From: Tritrichomonas foetus
Lineage: Eukaryota; Parabasalia; Tritrichomonadida; Tritrichomonadidae
Length of the DNA stretch: 64,000 nucleotides
NCBI GenBank assembly: GCA_001839685.1
Contig: MLAK01001015.1
Coordinates: 27,448-91,447 of the forward strand
Reading direction: 5' to 3'
The first letter of the stretch is position 1; every line of letters starts with the position of its first letter. Positions 16,563 through 26,964 of this stretch are shown here, piece after piece. Under the pieces are notes generated by a model. That model did no database searches. It was not told the origin of the DNA and was given only the letters and a program-made list of their open reading frames with translations. The position numbers and the translations under genes were made by a program.

Positions 16563-19008
16563 ATGGATCAACTCCCTCTTTACGCCCAAGAGCACGTTCT
16601 GAAATTTTTCTCTCATGGCGTTCACTTAAAAAACACATGGATTGATCACATCGTCGAAAAACAAGAAGAACCATTCGAAGACTTATTCCAAGAATTTTTA
16701 TTCACAGATATTGAAGAAACCAGCGAACCAAATGGAATTTTAATTATGAGCGCACAAAATCCAAAATTTGAAATAACCGAAAACATCGTTTGCCAAATTG
16801 ACGAAATCGTAGATATTTCATTATCCAATCGAGACAGATTTTATCAGCACCTTTCATCGACTCCGACATTAAAACTTATGATTAGCGACGGCGGATTTCA
16901 GATGCCAGGTGTTGTCCAGCGGCCGATCGATAATTTAGATATTAATTCACCACCAGGCATCAAAATTTCAATTACACCTGATGCATATTTGAGTTATGGT
17001 GTTTTTATATTAAATAATGAAAATTCTGTTATTCTGGGTGGCCAATCACCAGTGTTAATTGAAAAAAGGAAAAAAATGCAAGAATCTCTGCTTCCTCCAC
17101 CTTCTTTCTCAGAAAATATTGAGCGGATAGCCAATTTTTTACCAGCAATTGAACTAAGTCTTGATTCTATTTATAACATTCCAAACTTTGACTCATTGAA
17201 GCCAAAGCAACAACAAAGACCACAGCCGAAAATAAATCCTGAAATTTTATCATCAGAAAATAATACAACAAATGAACAAATTAATCTAAACAATTCAAGC
17301 AGAATTACCATAAATGAAGAAATTCCACAAAATTCTAATGATGAATTAGTTATAAGTTACCACAATGAATTAAATCAGAATAATGATAGAAATCCTCCAC
17401 ATAAAAAAGATAGAGCTCTTTCACAAACTTCATCGATTATTCCTAAAGCTTTTCTCAGTCAAAACCAAATACATAATCCAAATTTTTCCATACAAAATAA
17501 TAAAAACCAACAGAATAACCAAAATCCAGTTTTTCGTTCACATCCAATTAATGAAATAAATAAACGACCTCCTTCACCAATTTTCGTTGATGATTCACAA
17601 TCACAGAACGATTCACTTCCATTAAATGAATCCTATAATAACGAAACACAAAACAATGAAGACATCCAAGTTTATATTGGCGATGATGATGATGGAAATG
17701 ATTCTCAGCTTGAAGACTTAAGCATGCCAATTCAACATACTATCCAAAACATGAGTAATAACTATATTCAAAATCAACAACAAAATAACCCAAAACCTGC
17801 TCAGCCACCTTCATTTCGTCCAAATAGGCCTAAAAAACCAACGGCTGGTGGAAATAATCCAATTTACAATCGAGTACAAAACAACCGAATTAGCACCCAA
17901 AAAAACTTTCAACCCAACATATCACAAAACAAGATAATGAATTCCAATAAAAATGATAATGATTTCATTGATATTGAAGATTCTGATGATGAAATAGATA
18001 AGCAACGCGTAATTTTGGAGCAAATCATGGAAGAACAAAGAGCAAAGAAACAGGAACAACAAAAACATTCAACAAACTCAGATTCATCAAAATCAAACTA
18101 ATAACACTAGTACTAATACGAATGCTACCAATAATAACAACATTAATAATAATCAAATACCAAATTTAAATATGATGCTGACAATGATGATGGCAATTGC
18201 CAACAACAATCAGAATTTCGAAGATAATCCACAATTATTACAAATGATTCAGAATCAATTCACAAACCAAAATCTTCCGACAACTTTCCAAGGCCTCCAA
18301 CAGCTCCTCCAAAACCTTAACCAAAACCAAAATCAAAATCAGTCACAACCACAAAACAGTATAAATCAAAATAATATCATCTCAAATAATAATGAAAATA
18401 ATCCAAACGCTTCTCCTTCAAGAGCGAATCCACAACGAAATAGAATGATTAGACAAGCATCAACTCACCTTCCAATCCCGCCACCACCGCCACAACAACA
18501 ACAACAACATCAACAGGAGCAGAGCGCTCCAGCAATGAATCAAAATGTAAAACAAATTAAATCTTTATCACAACAACAAGATGTAAATCGGCATCCTCCT
18601 CATTCAGGAACACCACAAACAACAAATACTAATCATTCTCCTGTTTTTTCTCTCCAACATCTCACCAAACTTCCACAATGCAAGCGAGCAGCTCATATTT
18701 CCGTTGATACCGACATTTTCTGCTTGAGACAAAATGTTTCCAACAATGGTGAAAATGAAAGCCCATTTTTAGTCACTTTGGCAGGAAGATCTGGTGCATC
18801 AGTTGGCCAAGAACTTGAAATTTCAGTTGATTCGGACTTTCTCAGCAAAAGATATGATCTCGATTTCCTCAGAGGCTGTTCAGATGATGTAATGGCTGAT
18901 TTGATTTGTACCATTGAAAAACAACTACAACAAGAATTGAATCCACCCCTACATGTCATAGATAAAGGAAAAGGGAAACCGGAAAATCGATTTTTCTTAA
19001 CAGAATGA
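16563..19008 (+). CDS. RMI1: RMI1, OB-fold subunit of the RecQ-Topo III-Rmi dissolvasome, split by a frameshift near 18061
   Basis: Two frames appear to be one gene. The first (16563-18101) has an N-terminal helical region. An OB fold follows with LKLMISDGGFQMPGVVQRPI, SPPGIKISI and NSVILGGQ, matching LQLTDG...GMEYQPI, LPPGTKI and ENVKVLGG of RMI1. A long Asn/Gln-rich linker comes next. The second frame is open from 18013 to 19008. It continues the same Asn/Gln-rich linker and ends in a domain (FLVTLAGRSG, then LEISVDSDFLSKRYDLDFL) resembling the C-terminal OB fold of RMI1 (LDVDFVDEILTSLIGF). Removing one A from the five-A run at 18061-18065 joins the frames. RMI1 stimulates double Holliday junction dissolution with topoisomerase III. 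The ATG at 16563 is the first in frame after an upstream TGA. I think an assembly indel is likelier than a pseudogene. Confidence 0.8.
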
Positions 19009-19452
19009 ACAAATATGTATGTATATTAAAATATTATGTGATATTTTGCCTTTTTTTTTATTTTGGTATCTTATCTGTAAACTCTGTAATTAACATCATA
19101 AGTGAAGTGAAAAATAGTAGATGAGGCTCACTAATTCACTTGGTTTTTTGAAACATGAAGAAAGAAATGAAAATGCAATAAACTTATTTTTCCTCTGTGT
19201 ATAACATAAAATTACAAATTAGCTCCAAAAAACATATGATATATAAGATTTTTAGATCTAATGGAAATAAAACATATTCATTAATTCTCTTTTCCATCGT
19301 GAATGCATTACATTAGAACTTGAATCCATTAATTGGAAAATGAATCGTCGAAGTCCAAAAAAAGAAAAAGAGAAGAAAATCAAATTTAAAGACATGTTTA
19401 AAAACAGCTATTTTAAAATCGGCAAAAAAACAACATTTTTAGAAAGAAAGAA
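19009..19452. other. Intergenic between convergent RMI1 and glycosyltransferase-like genes
   Basis: AT-rich, with poly-A and poly-T tracts. No gene, repeat array or RNA was recognised. Confidence 0.5.
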
Positions 19453-20943
19453 TCACCAGAGAAGATATTTCAGGTAGAGCCTGGCATCATTTATATTTGG
19501 CCCACATATGAAAAACCTGCTGTTTGCCCTGAAGAGGTAGTCCTGCTTTTCAACTGGACAGTAGGTGTGCCATAGACTTCCTTGCTGCGAATTTGTCATG
19601 TTTATACAAATTCGATTTATTCCATTCATGAAAGATCCTTTCCGACCTTGGAGAGCAGTCGCCCAAAATCCAAGGCGCGACCCAAAGGTTTGAAGAATAC
19701 GTTTAGATGAGGTTAGTTTTCTTAGTGCACAAACGTAAGAAGCCTGAGTTTTTTGAATTCTGAAGGTTTCTTTGTATCTTGATGATGATTCAAATCGGTC
19801 ATCATTTGTGACCATCGTGGCTTGATTTGAAACAAATCCACAACGATGCATAAATTGACGATAATTTGAGGGACGCAGCATATCCACATCACCTTCGAAA
19901 TACCAGCCTTCAACGACATCATCAGAAGTTTCTTGGAAACACTCATTTGACGGTTTTTCTGTCTGACCAAATAAGAAATTTCCAATGAGGTAGGCGGAAT
20001 GATACCCAAAGGCCTCTCGAAGCTTAGGGGCCACTAAGCTATGCGTGTACATAACCTGGGGCCATGAAAACCCAGAAAGTTTCAAATTTGGATATCGATC
20101 AGATAAATCGGCACATCCAAGGCTGTGATCGGTTGGAAGGTCAAGAAATCCACCACCTCCATTTTTGATGTCATCTGAAACGGTTTTTACGCAGTCGGGA
20201 AGCGAAATTGGATCAAATTTTGATTTGTCTGTAATTAAATCGCGATTTGTGGCAATTGCAATCTGAAAGCCTTGATAAAGCATTGAAAGTCGGTCTGGAA
20301 AATTCTGATCTTGAACGTCAACGAAAACTTGGCCGGTCGTTTTTTGGTCATTTACGGATTTCGTCCATTTTTCTATCGTTTTAGCGGCGCGGTGAATTTC
20401 GAAACAAGAAACTTCGGCTGAATCTGAGTCGCATTTATTGAAACCTGAGGACCAAATCGGCAATCGTAAATATTCTTCGGCCCAACTGGCGTCACTTTTT
20501 GGGACTGATCTGTTGACTAGGGGAAGAGGCATGCTGTATTTGTTTTCTTTCCTAGCCATTTCTGTCATTTCTGTTTTTAGATCTTCGACATCATCGATAT
20601 AAATTTCTTCGATATTTTCGGCGACTTTTGGTGGCGCAAAATCTTGTTTACTTCTTCCATAGAATAATTGGAGTTGAGCAATCGAAATTAGACCAATTAA
20701 AACAGCAATTCGAATCGCAGTTCCTTTGTCCATTTTTTTATCATTCATCAACTTTTTCAATATTTTTGAAAAAAACTCACTAAAAAGTGTCAAATTGATC
20801 AGAACTTTCAAAAAAACATCGATGTTTGCAAAATTTTCCTTTTCAATTTTCAATTCATTGGTAGATTTTTTATGATTATATTTGGTCACTAGTAATTTTA
20901 AAGCAGTCAAAAATTTCTGTATGAATTCATTTTCAAACCACAT
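19453..20943 (-). CDS. Type II membrane glycosyltransferase, fucosyltransferase-like
   Basis: The 496-residue protein has one strong membrane segment (IRIAVLIGLISIAQLQLFY, about residues 76-95) after a basic N-terminus, as in Golgi type II enzymes. A Glu/Lys-rich stem follows and then a lumenal domain. The domain has FPDRLSMLYQGFQIAIATNRDL, which resembles the N-R-x-L...A-L-x-T-N-R start of xyloglucan/alpha-1,2 fucosyltransferase-like enzymes. It continues with a FGYHSAYLIGNFLFG block (their F-x-H-x-x-Y-F-L-G-N segment) and a late LQTFGSRLGFWATALQG block (their STFGxxA segment). I infer sugar transfer to glycoproteins or surface glycans. The donor and the exact family are not proven. The first ATG (20943) has TCACTATTTTT about 17 bases upstream, so it is preferred. 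A second ATG just before the membrane segment is possible. It is divergent from deoC with only 70 bp between them. Confidence 0.55.
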   Translation of the reverse strand: MWFENEFIQKFLTALKLLVTKYNHKKSTNELKIEKENFANIDVFLKVLINLTLFSEFFSKILKKLMNDKKMDKGTAIRIAVLIGLISIAQLQLFYGRSKQDFAPPKVAENIEEIYIDDVEDLKTEMTEMARKENKYSMPLPLVNRSVPKSDASWAEEYLRLPIWSSGFNKCDSDSAEVSCFEIHRAAKTIEKWTKSVNDQKTTGQVFVDVQDQNFPDRLSMLYQGFQIAIATNRDLITDKSKFDPISLPDCVKTVSDDIKNGGGGFLDLPTDHSLGCADLSDRYPNLKLSGFSWPQVMYTHSLVAPKLREAFGYHSAYLIGNFLFGQTEKPSNECFQETSDDVVEGWYFEGDVDMLRPSNYRQFMHRCGFVSNQATMVTNDDRFESSSRYKETFRIQKTQASYVCALRKLTSSKRILQTFGSRLGFWATALQGRKGSFMNGINRICINMTNSQQGSLWHTYCPVEKQDYLFRANSRFFICGPNINDARLYLKYLLW

Positions 20944-21013
20944 ATAGTCTTAAAAATAGTGAAACGATAGAGTGAAATTCATCAAATTTTCTATCGGATA
21001 TTCACTTTGAAAA
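20944..21013. promoter_or_regulatory. 70-bp bidirectional promoter with two facing initiators
   Basis: Both genes start within 70 bp of each other. TCACTA on the minus strand (20957-20962) gives a +1 near 20960. TCACTTTG on the plus strand gives a +1 near 21004, 10 bases before the deoC ATG. The two presumed start points are only about 44 bp apart. Confidence 0.6.
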
Positions 21014-21763
21014 ATGGATATCAGCGCTCGTGTCCAATTTGTTGCCGAAAAGCTCGGTGTTCAAGCAGCCGAAGTTCAATCCAGACTTGACAATGCCAAA
21101 GAAGACAAAACAATTCCAGCCGACAAACAAAATATTCCAGCACATGTCGATTTCACAGTTCTCAACGCTTTCGCCACAGCCCAAGATATCGTCAACCTAT
21201 GTGAAAAAGCCAAGAAATACAATACAATTTCGGTTTGTGTGAATCCCAATCGAGTTTCAATATGCAAGAAAGAATTGGAAGGAACTGGAATTAGAATAGC
21301 TTCAGTTGTTGGCTTTCCATTGGGCGCTACAACATCCGCATCAAAAGCGTTCGAATCAAAGTGCGCCGTTGATGCAGGTGCTGATGAGATTGACATGGTT
21401 ATCGACATCGGCGCTTTAATTGAAGGAGACTATAAAAAAGTTTCCCAGGATATCGAAGAAATTGTTGCTGCTTGTCCAGGCAAATACATCAAATGCATCA
21501 TTGAAACCTGCTATTTGACGAAAGATCAAATCATTGATGCATCAATTTTGACTGTTTACAGCGGTGCTGACAATGTGAAAACCTCAACAGGATTCGGAAA
21601 AGAGGGAGCAACTGTTGAAAACGTGAAAATAATGAGGCAGGTCGTTGGACCGAAATTTGGCGTGAAGGCAGCTGGTGGTGTTCGAACAAAAGAAGCAGCA
21701 CACGCTATGATTGATTCTGGAGCATCCAGAATTGGCGCTTCAAGTCCAGCCCTCTTTGAGTAA
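21014..21763 (+). CDS. deoC: Deoxyribose-phosphate aldolase (EC 4.1.2.4)
   Basis: The 249-residue protein is a complete DeoC TIM barrel. It has HVDFTVL near the start, VCVNPNRV, VVGFPLGATTSASKAFE and AGADEIDMVIDIG (Asp127). The Schiff-base lysine lies in ADNVKTSTGFGKEGAT (Lys189) and the second active-site lysine in FGVKAAGGVR (Lys218). The enzyme splits 2-deoxyribose 5-phosphate into glyceraldehyde 3-phosphate and acetaldehyde, feeding nucleoside sugars into glycolysis. That suits a parasite living on salvage. All catalytic residues are present, so it should be active. The family is mainly bacterial, so an old transfer into the trichomonad lineage is plausible but not shown here. The start has TCACTTTG 10 bases upstream. 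Codon use is more C-ending than in the neighbours, which suggests good expression. Confidence 0.96.
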   Translation: MDISARVQFVAEKLGVQAAEVQSRLDNAKEDKTIPADKQNIPAHVDFTVLNAFATAQDIVNLCEKAKKYNTISVCVNPNRVSICKKELEGTGIRIASVVGFPLGATTSASKAFESKCAVDAGADEIDMVIDIGALIEGDYKKVSQDIEEIVAACPGKYIKCIIETCYLTKDQIIDASILTVYSGADNVKTSTGFGKEGATVENVKIMRQVVGPKFGVKAAGGVRTKEAAHAMIDSGASRIGASSPALFE

Positions 21764-21907
21764 ATCCATTTGATTTCATATCTTTTGGATATTTTTTCTT
21801 TTTAGCTTTCTATAAGAACCAGTATGACAATTGAAACTATTTGAACAACAACAAATCGAAATAAAAATCATTACACACATTTATTTTTACTAATAATAAT
21901 AAATAAA

Positions 21908-24900
21908 CTATTGATATAAATCATTAATTTCCTTAATAATGGTATCAACTGATTTCAAATCTGACATGCAGAATCCAGGTAGTTTATTTTCCTCACATTT
22001 CTGCATAATTTGAATCACTTTATTTGCATTGACTTCATCATTCAATTCCTTACAAACATGATAGCAATTCTTTGAAAACATCAGCAGTTCAATGGCTGAT
22101 CTATTCAAATGATCTCTAGGCAAAATAAAGCAATCATTTTCGGCCTCCATTTTATTAGTAATGACTCGAATATTATTTGATGATTGATCAATAATTATAC
22201 AATCTTCAATCGGCGTACCAGCTTTTATTGGAATTGCATATGAATTATTCCTCCATATCAGACTATGACCAGTTTCATTAATCAATTTTTCGAGTTTATT
22301 AATCATTTTATTAACTATTTCATCTGTATTGACATTCTGATGTAAAATAGTCAAATGTTCCTTTGGAAATGGTGGACTAGATTTAAATATTTTACTAAAG
22401 TGTGACAAATATGTATGTAGATAAGATACACACAAATCAGAACTAATAGGTTGAACTTTAATCATATTATGAATAATAGTTTTCAAACAAGCATTTCGAA
22501 TACCTAAACCTAAATTGAATAGATAATCATTTTGATAACTTTCGTTAATTGTTGTCTTTGGATTATCAATGAAACAAGTAGAAAATGTCGAAAAGTCAAA
22601 ACAATCAAACGAATTAAGCTTATCAAGTAAACGCTGTTTGTTTTTAATTTTGAAGGAAATATATTTCGACTTTATACAAATAGTATAAAATAAGGCAGAG
22701 CTGTAGATTGGATAAGTAACATTTTTTTCATTCGATGTCATTGAAATTTGTTGTGAATCTGGATCCAAAACAAAACTAAAAGAATCAGCAAAAGATACGG
22801 TTTGATATTCCAATGCATATGGTGAGGTTGGGAAGAAACAAAATAGTGTCGTTTCACAAATCAATGGAAAAGTAAAGTTAATTGTTACGGGTGTATTTGT
22901 TGAAAATGGTGATGTTATATAACTATCATTTGCGAATGGATAAATTTCCAAAATTTCTTTACTACATGGTTGTGAAAAGAACTCCCAAAAATGTCTAACT
23001 ATACATTTCCCATTAATTGGTTCCAATTCGGCATCGAGTTGATCTAATCCGTCAATTTTCTCACAGAATTTTTCGCTGAATGACATGCATTGCAGTGATG
23101 AGTAGAAAAGTATTGAATTAATTGCATTTTTGATTTCATATTTATTGAAAAAGTCGGCAATTTGTTCAATCTTGTCTTCAAATATGCTACTATTTATAAC
23201 ATGAGGAGATACAATAATATATTCTTTTAATGTTCGAATATCAAAGGTTCCTTTGTTATCAACTAAAGTGATAATATGACCATTTTTGGTAACTTTTTCA
23301 ATCTTTTCGCAAATTTTATTCCATTTTGAATCGTAGGCAGTGATTTGGCTATTTGCAATTGGAAAAGAAATCAAATTATTAACAATAATAAAGAATGCAG
23401 TCTGATAAACTTCATTAGAATCAATTAATCCATCAACTAAATAAGTTCGGAAATCTGCGGATTTGTCAAGCAATTCTCTCGAAAATTCTACGAATTCGAA
23501 AACAAATTGAAGCATAACTCGAACATTTTTAGCATTAGGGAAAATTTCAGTCTTTTTCATGACAGAACAACCTATCGTATCAATGATGAAATCAAAGATT
23601 AACTTATCTCCTTTTTCGGCAAAGACTTTCACAATATCAAGTAAAATTTTAACAACAGTCAATTTTCTAGCTGCTCGACAATGAACAAGTTTAGCAACAA
23701 GTTCATTTGTTAATGTTATATTTCCTTGTTTAACTCCAATCAAGGCAAGAAGAAGAGCTCTATGCATTTTCATTTCATCAGTTGAACGTAAAGTTAATAA
23801 AGGTTTAAGGAATTCTTCACTTTGGTCTGGATAAATGCACTCACTTATTTGCTGATATGAATTGGAAAGGTCATAGTAATCTATTGTTTCTTCTTTAAGC
23901 TTAATTTGAGAGAATTTAATAATCTGTGTAGGCAAAAGTAGTGTCACTGGACATTTTTCAACAAATGCTTGAAGTTTTGATTTTGGTGTACATAAGAAAT
24001 CATCTTGAAATTGAACAATTTTCTCTAAAAAGAGGGCGAAAATCAGTTTACTGAATGAATTTGGAATCCATTGAGCGTAATTCATGAGTTGGAAAATGGC
24101 AGAATTTTTATGTTGTGTTGATTTAAACTCCCCTGTTAATAAGAAATATTGAATTTTACGTAAAGGCTGTGGTTGAATTGGCTCCAGTTGTTTTGATCGC
24201 TCATCCAATTTATTGAATTCAACTTTTCCTTTCATTTCAATTAAAAACTTCTTTGCATCTTCTTCATGACTCCAATTTGACTCATTTACGATCTTTAGAA
24301 GTAATTTTCCTTCATCTGAATCATCTATTTCACCGTTCAGATCATTTAATTGTAGTGGCTGATGATTACATGCTACTTTTTCTTTGCAAATAACAAAATT
24401 AGTGGTTTCAATTGCTTTAAAAGCAAAATGAAGTGCTAAGAAGAGTAATCTGTTAAAAATCTGTTGACAAATAAGATTTTGTTCATCACTTCCCATTTGC
24501 TGCATAATTGAAACAGCAAAGAGTCGTTCAGTCACAATTAATGGTAAATTAATTCGTGTCATGTTTTTCATGATAAGTAACTCCAACCTCTTTACAACAA
24601 TGAAGCATGTTGACGAAGCTGTTTGAGTGCTTCCTGATGATAAAAATGCAGTCCATTGTTCAGCCATTTTAATCATTAAATGGGTGATATATGAAGTAAA
24701 CAATGATTCAGTTTCAGGTAAATTATTGATAAGATGATTTTGTAAAGTACTTAAAATAATCACAGCTTTAAATTTACGTGATTTTACAGCTTGTAAAGTT
24801 AGATTCAAGATGGAAATAAGGAGTGAATCCTCAAGATACGGGATGTTAAATGAAAATAGCGGAAGGAAAGAAAATACGTTTTCAATGCAGTTTTTATCAT

Positions 24901-26434
24901 CAATAATTTGTTTCAGTATTTTTGTATCGGTTTGACTCCATTTATTTTCGAAAATTGGCATATTAGATAAAAACAAGAAACTTGCTGCTTTCCGAGCGAA
25001 TTCGAATTTGTCATTTGTGAAGATTTTAAGAAGATCGTTTTCAAGTTGTTCAAGATAAATTTCATATCTACGAATTTTTACTTGCAAAAGACATAAAATT
25101 GAAATTACTGCCTTTTCATTAATAATTTCATTTGGTCTTAAAAATGATGACAATAGAGCCTGCAAAGATGCGATACATGATTGATCAAACATCGATAAAG
25201 GAACATCATTGCCTCCACCAACATATTGAATTGCAAGTGTTGATAATGAGTCGATTATTAAATCTCTATAACTGGGATTTTCATATTTCTCAAATGGAAA
25301 ATTCAGCATCCAAGGTGGAGCAGTGGCTCTTGATGGAATTTCAACAAGTCCATTGTTGGAAAGGCAGAGAAAACTATCAAAAGAGCTATCAAAGGAAAGT
25401 GAATATAAAGTTGTTGGGATTTTATAACTACAAATGAATTTTCCAGTCAGCAATGAGAAAATATGGCAATTATGATTACATATAAAGTTAATAAATGATC
25501 CGTTTGTTGATACAGGCATATCACTTGAGAGTTCAATGGAATTTGGTATTTGTAATTTCACAGATTTTCGAACTCTCTCAAAAGACTTGTCAAAAATTCG
25601 AACACGAACTCGAAGATCAAAAACAATACAATAAAAATAAAATCCATCTGAAATTGTAGGATATGTCAAAGGAATAACCATATTTGTTGTTGTTGAGTCG
25701 TCTTTAAGATCATAAATTATACAGTTTTTATTTTGATTTATCATATAAAGTTTATCATTATTGAAAATCATTGAAAAGCTTCCAAAAGCGGGATTGGCGC
25801 GATAAATGACTCGACTTTGTGAGTATGATTTGCCTTTACTGTATTTAAGTATTGCCCCATCTCGTCCACCAACAAAAATATTATCTAAAGTTATACAAAC
25901 AGAAGTGGGTGAAGCTATTTGATAATTAATAATTCCAAGATCAAGAAAAGGATGCTGATACACATCTGGATAAAACAATGACTTAACCGGAAGAGAAGAA
26001 ATAATTTCTACTGCTTTTTGGGTCAAATTTTTGTTGACGCGATCAATTATTGGATTATCTTTCGTGAGTAAAAATTGAATTAAAAGCGAGAGTGATCGAA
26101 TGTAGGCAGCGAAACAAACTTTTAATCCGAATTGTCCTGATGTTATTAAAACGATTTGCTTGGGTATCGAAGAAAATGGAATTTCTTGGCTTGGCGGGAG
26201 TTGATATTGGTTAAAAAATGATATGCATGATTGTATTGAATCCAGCTTCAAAATTAGCTGCTCATTTTCGGATTTTTCTTGAGGCGACGCATAAATATTG
26301 ACTGTAAATGAGGTTGGAGCGAGAATATCTTTTGGTGTTCGATAAAACTGTGCTTCGACATCGAATGCTTTGATATTTGAAATGAATTTTTGGATTTCCT
26401 CCTTTGGAGCTATTGGAGGAAGTTTATATTCCAT
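21908..26434 (-). CDS. 1508-residue protein of unknown function: propeller-like and helical-repeat regions
   Basis: One uninterrupted frame with an ATG at 26434. I recognise no named family. About residues 165-390 look like a beta-propeller, with blades such as CITLDNIFVGGRDGAILKYSKG and repeated short hydrophobic strands. About residues 400-1150 are largely helical and resemble an alpha-solenoid, with Leu/Ile/Phe spaced as in ARM or HEAT repeats. About residues 1180-1270 turn beta-rich (VTINFTFPLICETTLFCFF and a following sandwich-like stretch), possibly a SPRY or lectin-like fold. The C-terminal 200 residues are helical again. Propeller plus solenoid layouts are common in coat, tethering and giant ubiquitin-ligase proteins, but no HECT, RING or BEACH signature is visible. 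No function is assigned. It converges with deoC, with about 145 bp between the stops. Confidence 0.85.
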   Translation of the reverse strand: MEYKLPPIAPKEEIQKFISNIKAFDVEAQFYRTPKDILAPTSFTVNIYASPQEKSENEQLILKLDSIQSCISFFNQYQLPPSQEIPFSSIPKQIVLITSGQFGLKVCFAAYIRSLSLLIQFLLTKDNPIIDRVNKNLTQKAVEIISSLPVKSLFYPDVYQHPFLDLGIINYQIASPTSVCITLDNIFVGGRDGAILKYSKGKSYSQSRVIYRANPAFGSFSMIFNNDKLYMINQNKNCIIYDLKDDSTTTNMVIPLTYPTISDGFYFYCIVFDLRVRVRIFDKSFERVRKSVKLQIPNSIELSSDMPVSTNGSFINFICNHNCHIFSLLTGKFICSYKIPTTLYSLSFDSSFDSFLCLSNNGLVEIPSRATAPPWMLNFPFEKYENPSYRDLIIDSLSTLAIQYVGGGNDVPLSMFDQSCIASLQALLSSFLRPNEIINEKAVISILCLLQVKIRRYEIYLEQLENDLLKIFTNDKFEFARKAASFLFLSNMPIFENKWSQTDTKILKQIIDDKNCIENVFSFLPLFSFNIPYLEDSLLISILNLTLQAVKSRKFKAVIILSTLQNHLINNLPETESLFTSYITHLMIKMAEQWTAFLSSGSTQTASSTCFIVVKRLELLIMKNMTRINLPLIVTERLFAVSIMQQMGSDEQNLICQQIFNRLLFLALHFAFKAIETTNFVICKEKVACNHQPLQLNDLNGEIDDSDEGKLLLKIVNESNWSHEEDAKKFLIEMKGKVEFNKLDERSKQLEPIQPQPLRKIQYFLLTGEFKSTQHKNSAIFQLMNYAQWIPNSFSKLIFALFLEKIVQFQDDFLCTPKSKLQAFVEKCPVTLLLPTQIIKFSQIKLKEETIDYYDLSNSYQQISECIYPDQSEEFLKPLLTLRSTDEMKMHRALLLALIGVKQGNITLTNELVAKLVHCRAARKLTVVKILLDIVKVFAEKGDKLIFDFIIDTIGCSVMKKTEIFPNAKNVRVMLQFVFEFVEFSRELLDKSADFRTYLVDGLIDSNEVYQTAFFIIVNNLISFPIANSQITAYDSKWNKICEKIEKVTKNGHIITLVDNKGTFDIRTLKEYIIVSPHVINSSIFEDKIEQIADFFNKYEIKNAINSILFYSSLQCMSFSEKFCEKIDGLDQLDAELEPINGKCIVRHFWEFFSQPCSKEILEIYPFANDSYITSPFSTNTPVTINFTFPLICETTLFCFFPTSPYALEYQTVSFADSFSFVLDPDSQQISMTSNEKNVTYPIYSSALFYTICIKSKYISFKIKNKQRLLDKLNSFDCFDFSTFSTCFIDNPKTTINESYQNDYLFNLGLGIRNACLKTIIHNMIKVQPISSDLCVSYLHTYLSHFSKIFKSSPPFPKEHLTILHQNVNTDEIVNKMINKLEKLINETGHSLIWRNNSYAIPIKAGTPIEDCIIIDQSSNNIRVITNKMEAENDCFILPRDHLNRSAIELLMFSKNCYHVCKELNDEVNANKVIQIMQKCEENKLPGFCMSDLKSVDTIIKEINDLYQ

Positions 26435-26964
26435 TTCGAAATGTATTACGATTTACAATTTCACCTTAATATTGAATATTTCAATAGTTTACATCATATC
26501 GAAATCTCATTTTTTTGGTTTGCATTTAAGTAATGTACAGCTTGTCATTCAACATATTTATTATTGATCCTGTTTTCCAGTTGTCTCATTAATAGTCAAA
26601 TAACTCTTATTAAAATATGTAAAAATACATCAGCATATGATTGGCAAGTATAAAAACACCTCTTTCACAACAATCACAAAGAATTCACAACAATCACAAA
26701 GAATTCACAACAATCACAAAGAATTCACANCAATNACAAAGAATTCACATCAATTACAAAGAATTCACATCAATTACAAAGAATTCACAACAATCACAAA
26801 GAATTCACATCAATTACAAAGAATTCACATCAATCACAAAGAATTCACATCAATCACAAAGAATTCACAACAATCACAAAGAATAACTTTAAGAAATTAG
26901 ATGGATAAAGAAATAAAAGTGAAACTAAAAATAAAGTAAGTGCTTTAATCATAGTAAACTAAAA
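26435..26964. other. Intergenic dominated by a 20-bp tandem repeat
   Basis: The space between the 1508-residue gene and the 3' end of Atg3. Outside the array at 26663-26880 it is AT-rich with nothing recognised. Confidence 0.6.
26663..26880. repeat. 20-bp tandem repeat, about 11 copies, with two ambiguous bases
   Basis: The unit gaattcacaacaatcacaaa repeats ten times after a partial first copy. Two variants alternate irregularly (cacaacaatc and cacatcaatt/c), and each full unit carries gaattc. Bases 26730 and 26735 are N, exactly where the two variants differ. That suggests a mixed or collapsed array in the assembly. Confidence 0.97.

Noticed and set aside
18009..18033. A possible 25-nt intron that would also fix the RMI1 frame
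   Set aside because: It would remove a natural-looking coding stretch (VILEQIMEE) and has a poor 3' end. A one-base indel in the A run is simpler.
26663..26880. CRISPR array
   Set aside because: Units are directly adjacent with no spacers, the genome is eukaryotic, and there are no cas genes.
26637..26900. Two overlapping plus-strand frames through the 20-bp array
   Set aside because: A 20-bp unit shifts frame every copy, so the frames are artefacts of repeats lacking stop codons, and ambiguous bases lie inside them.
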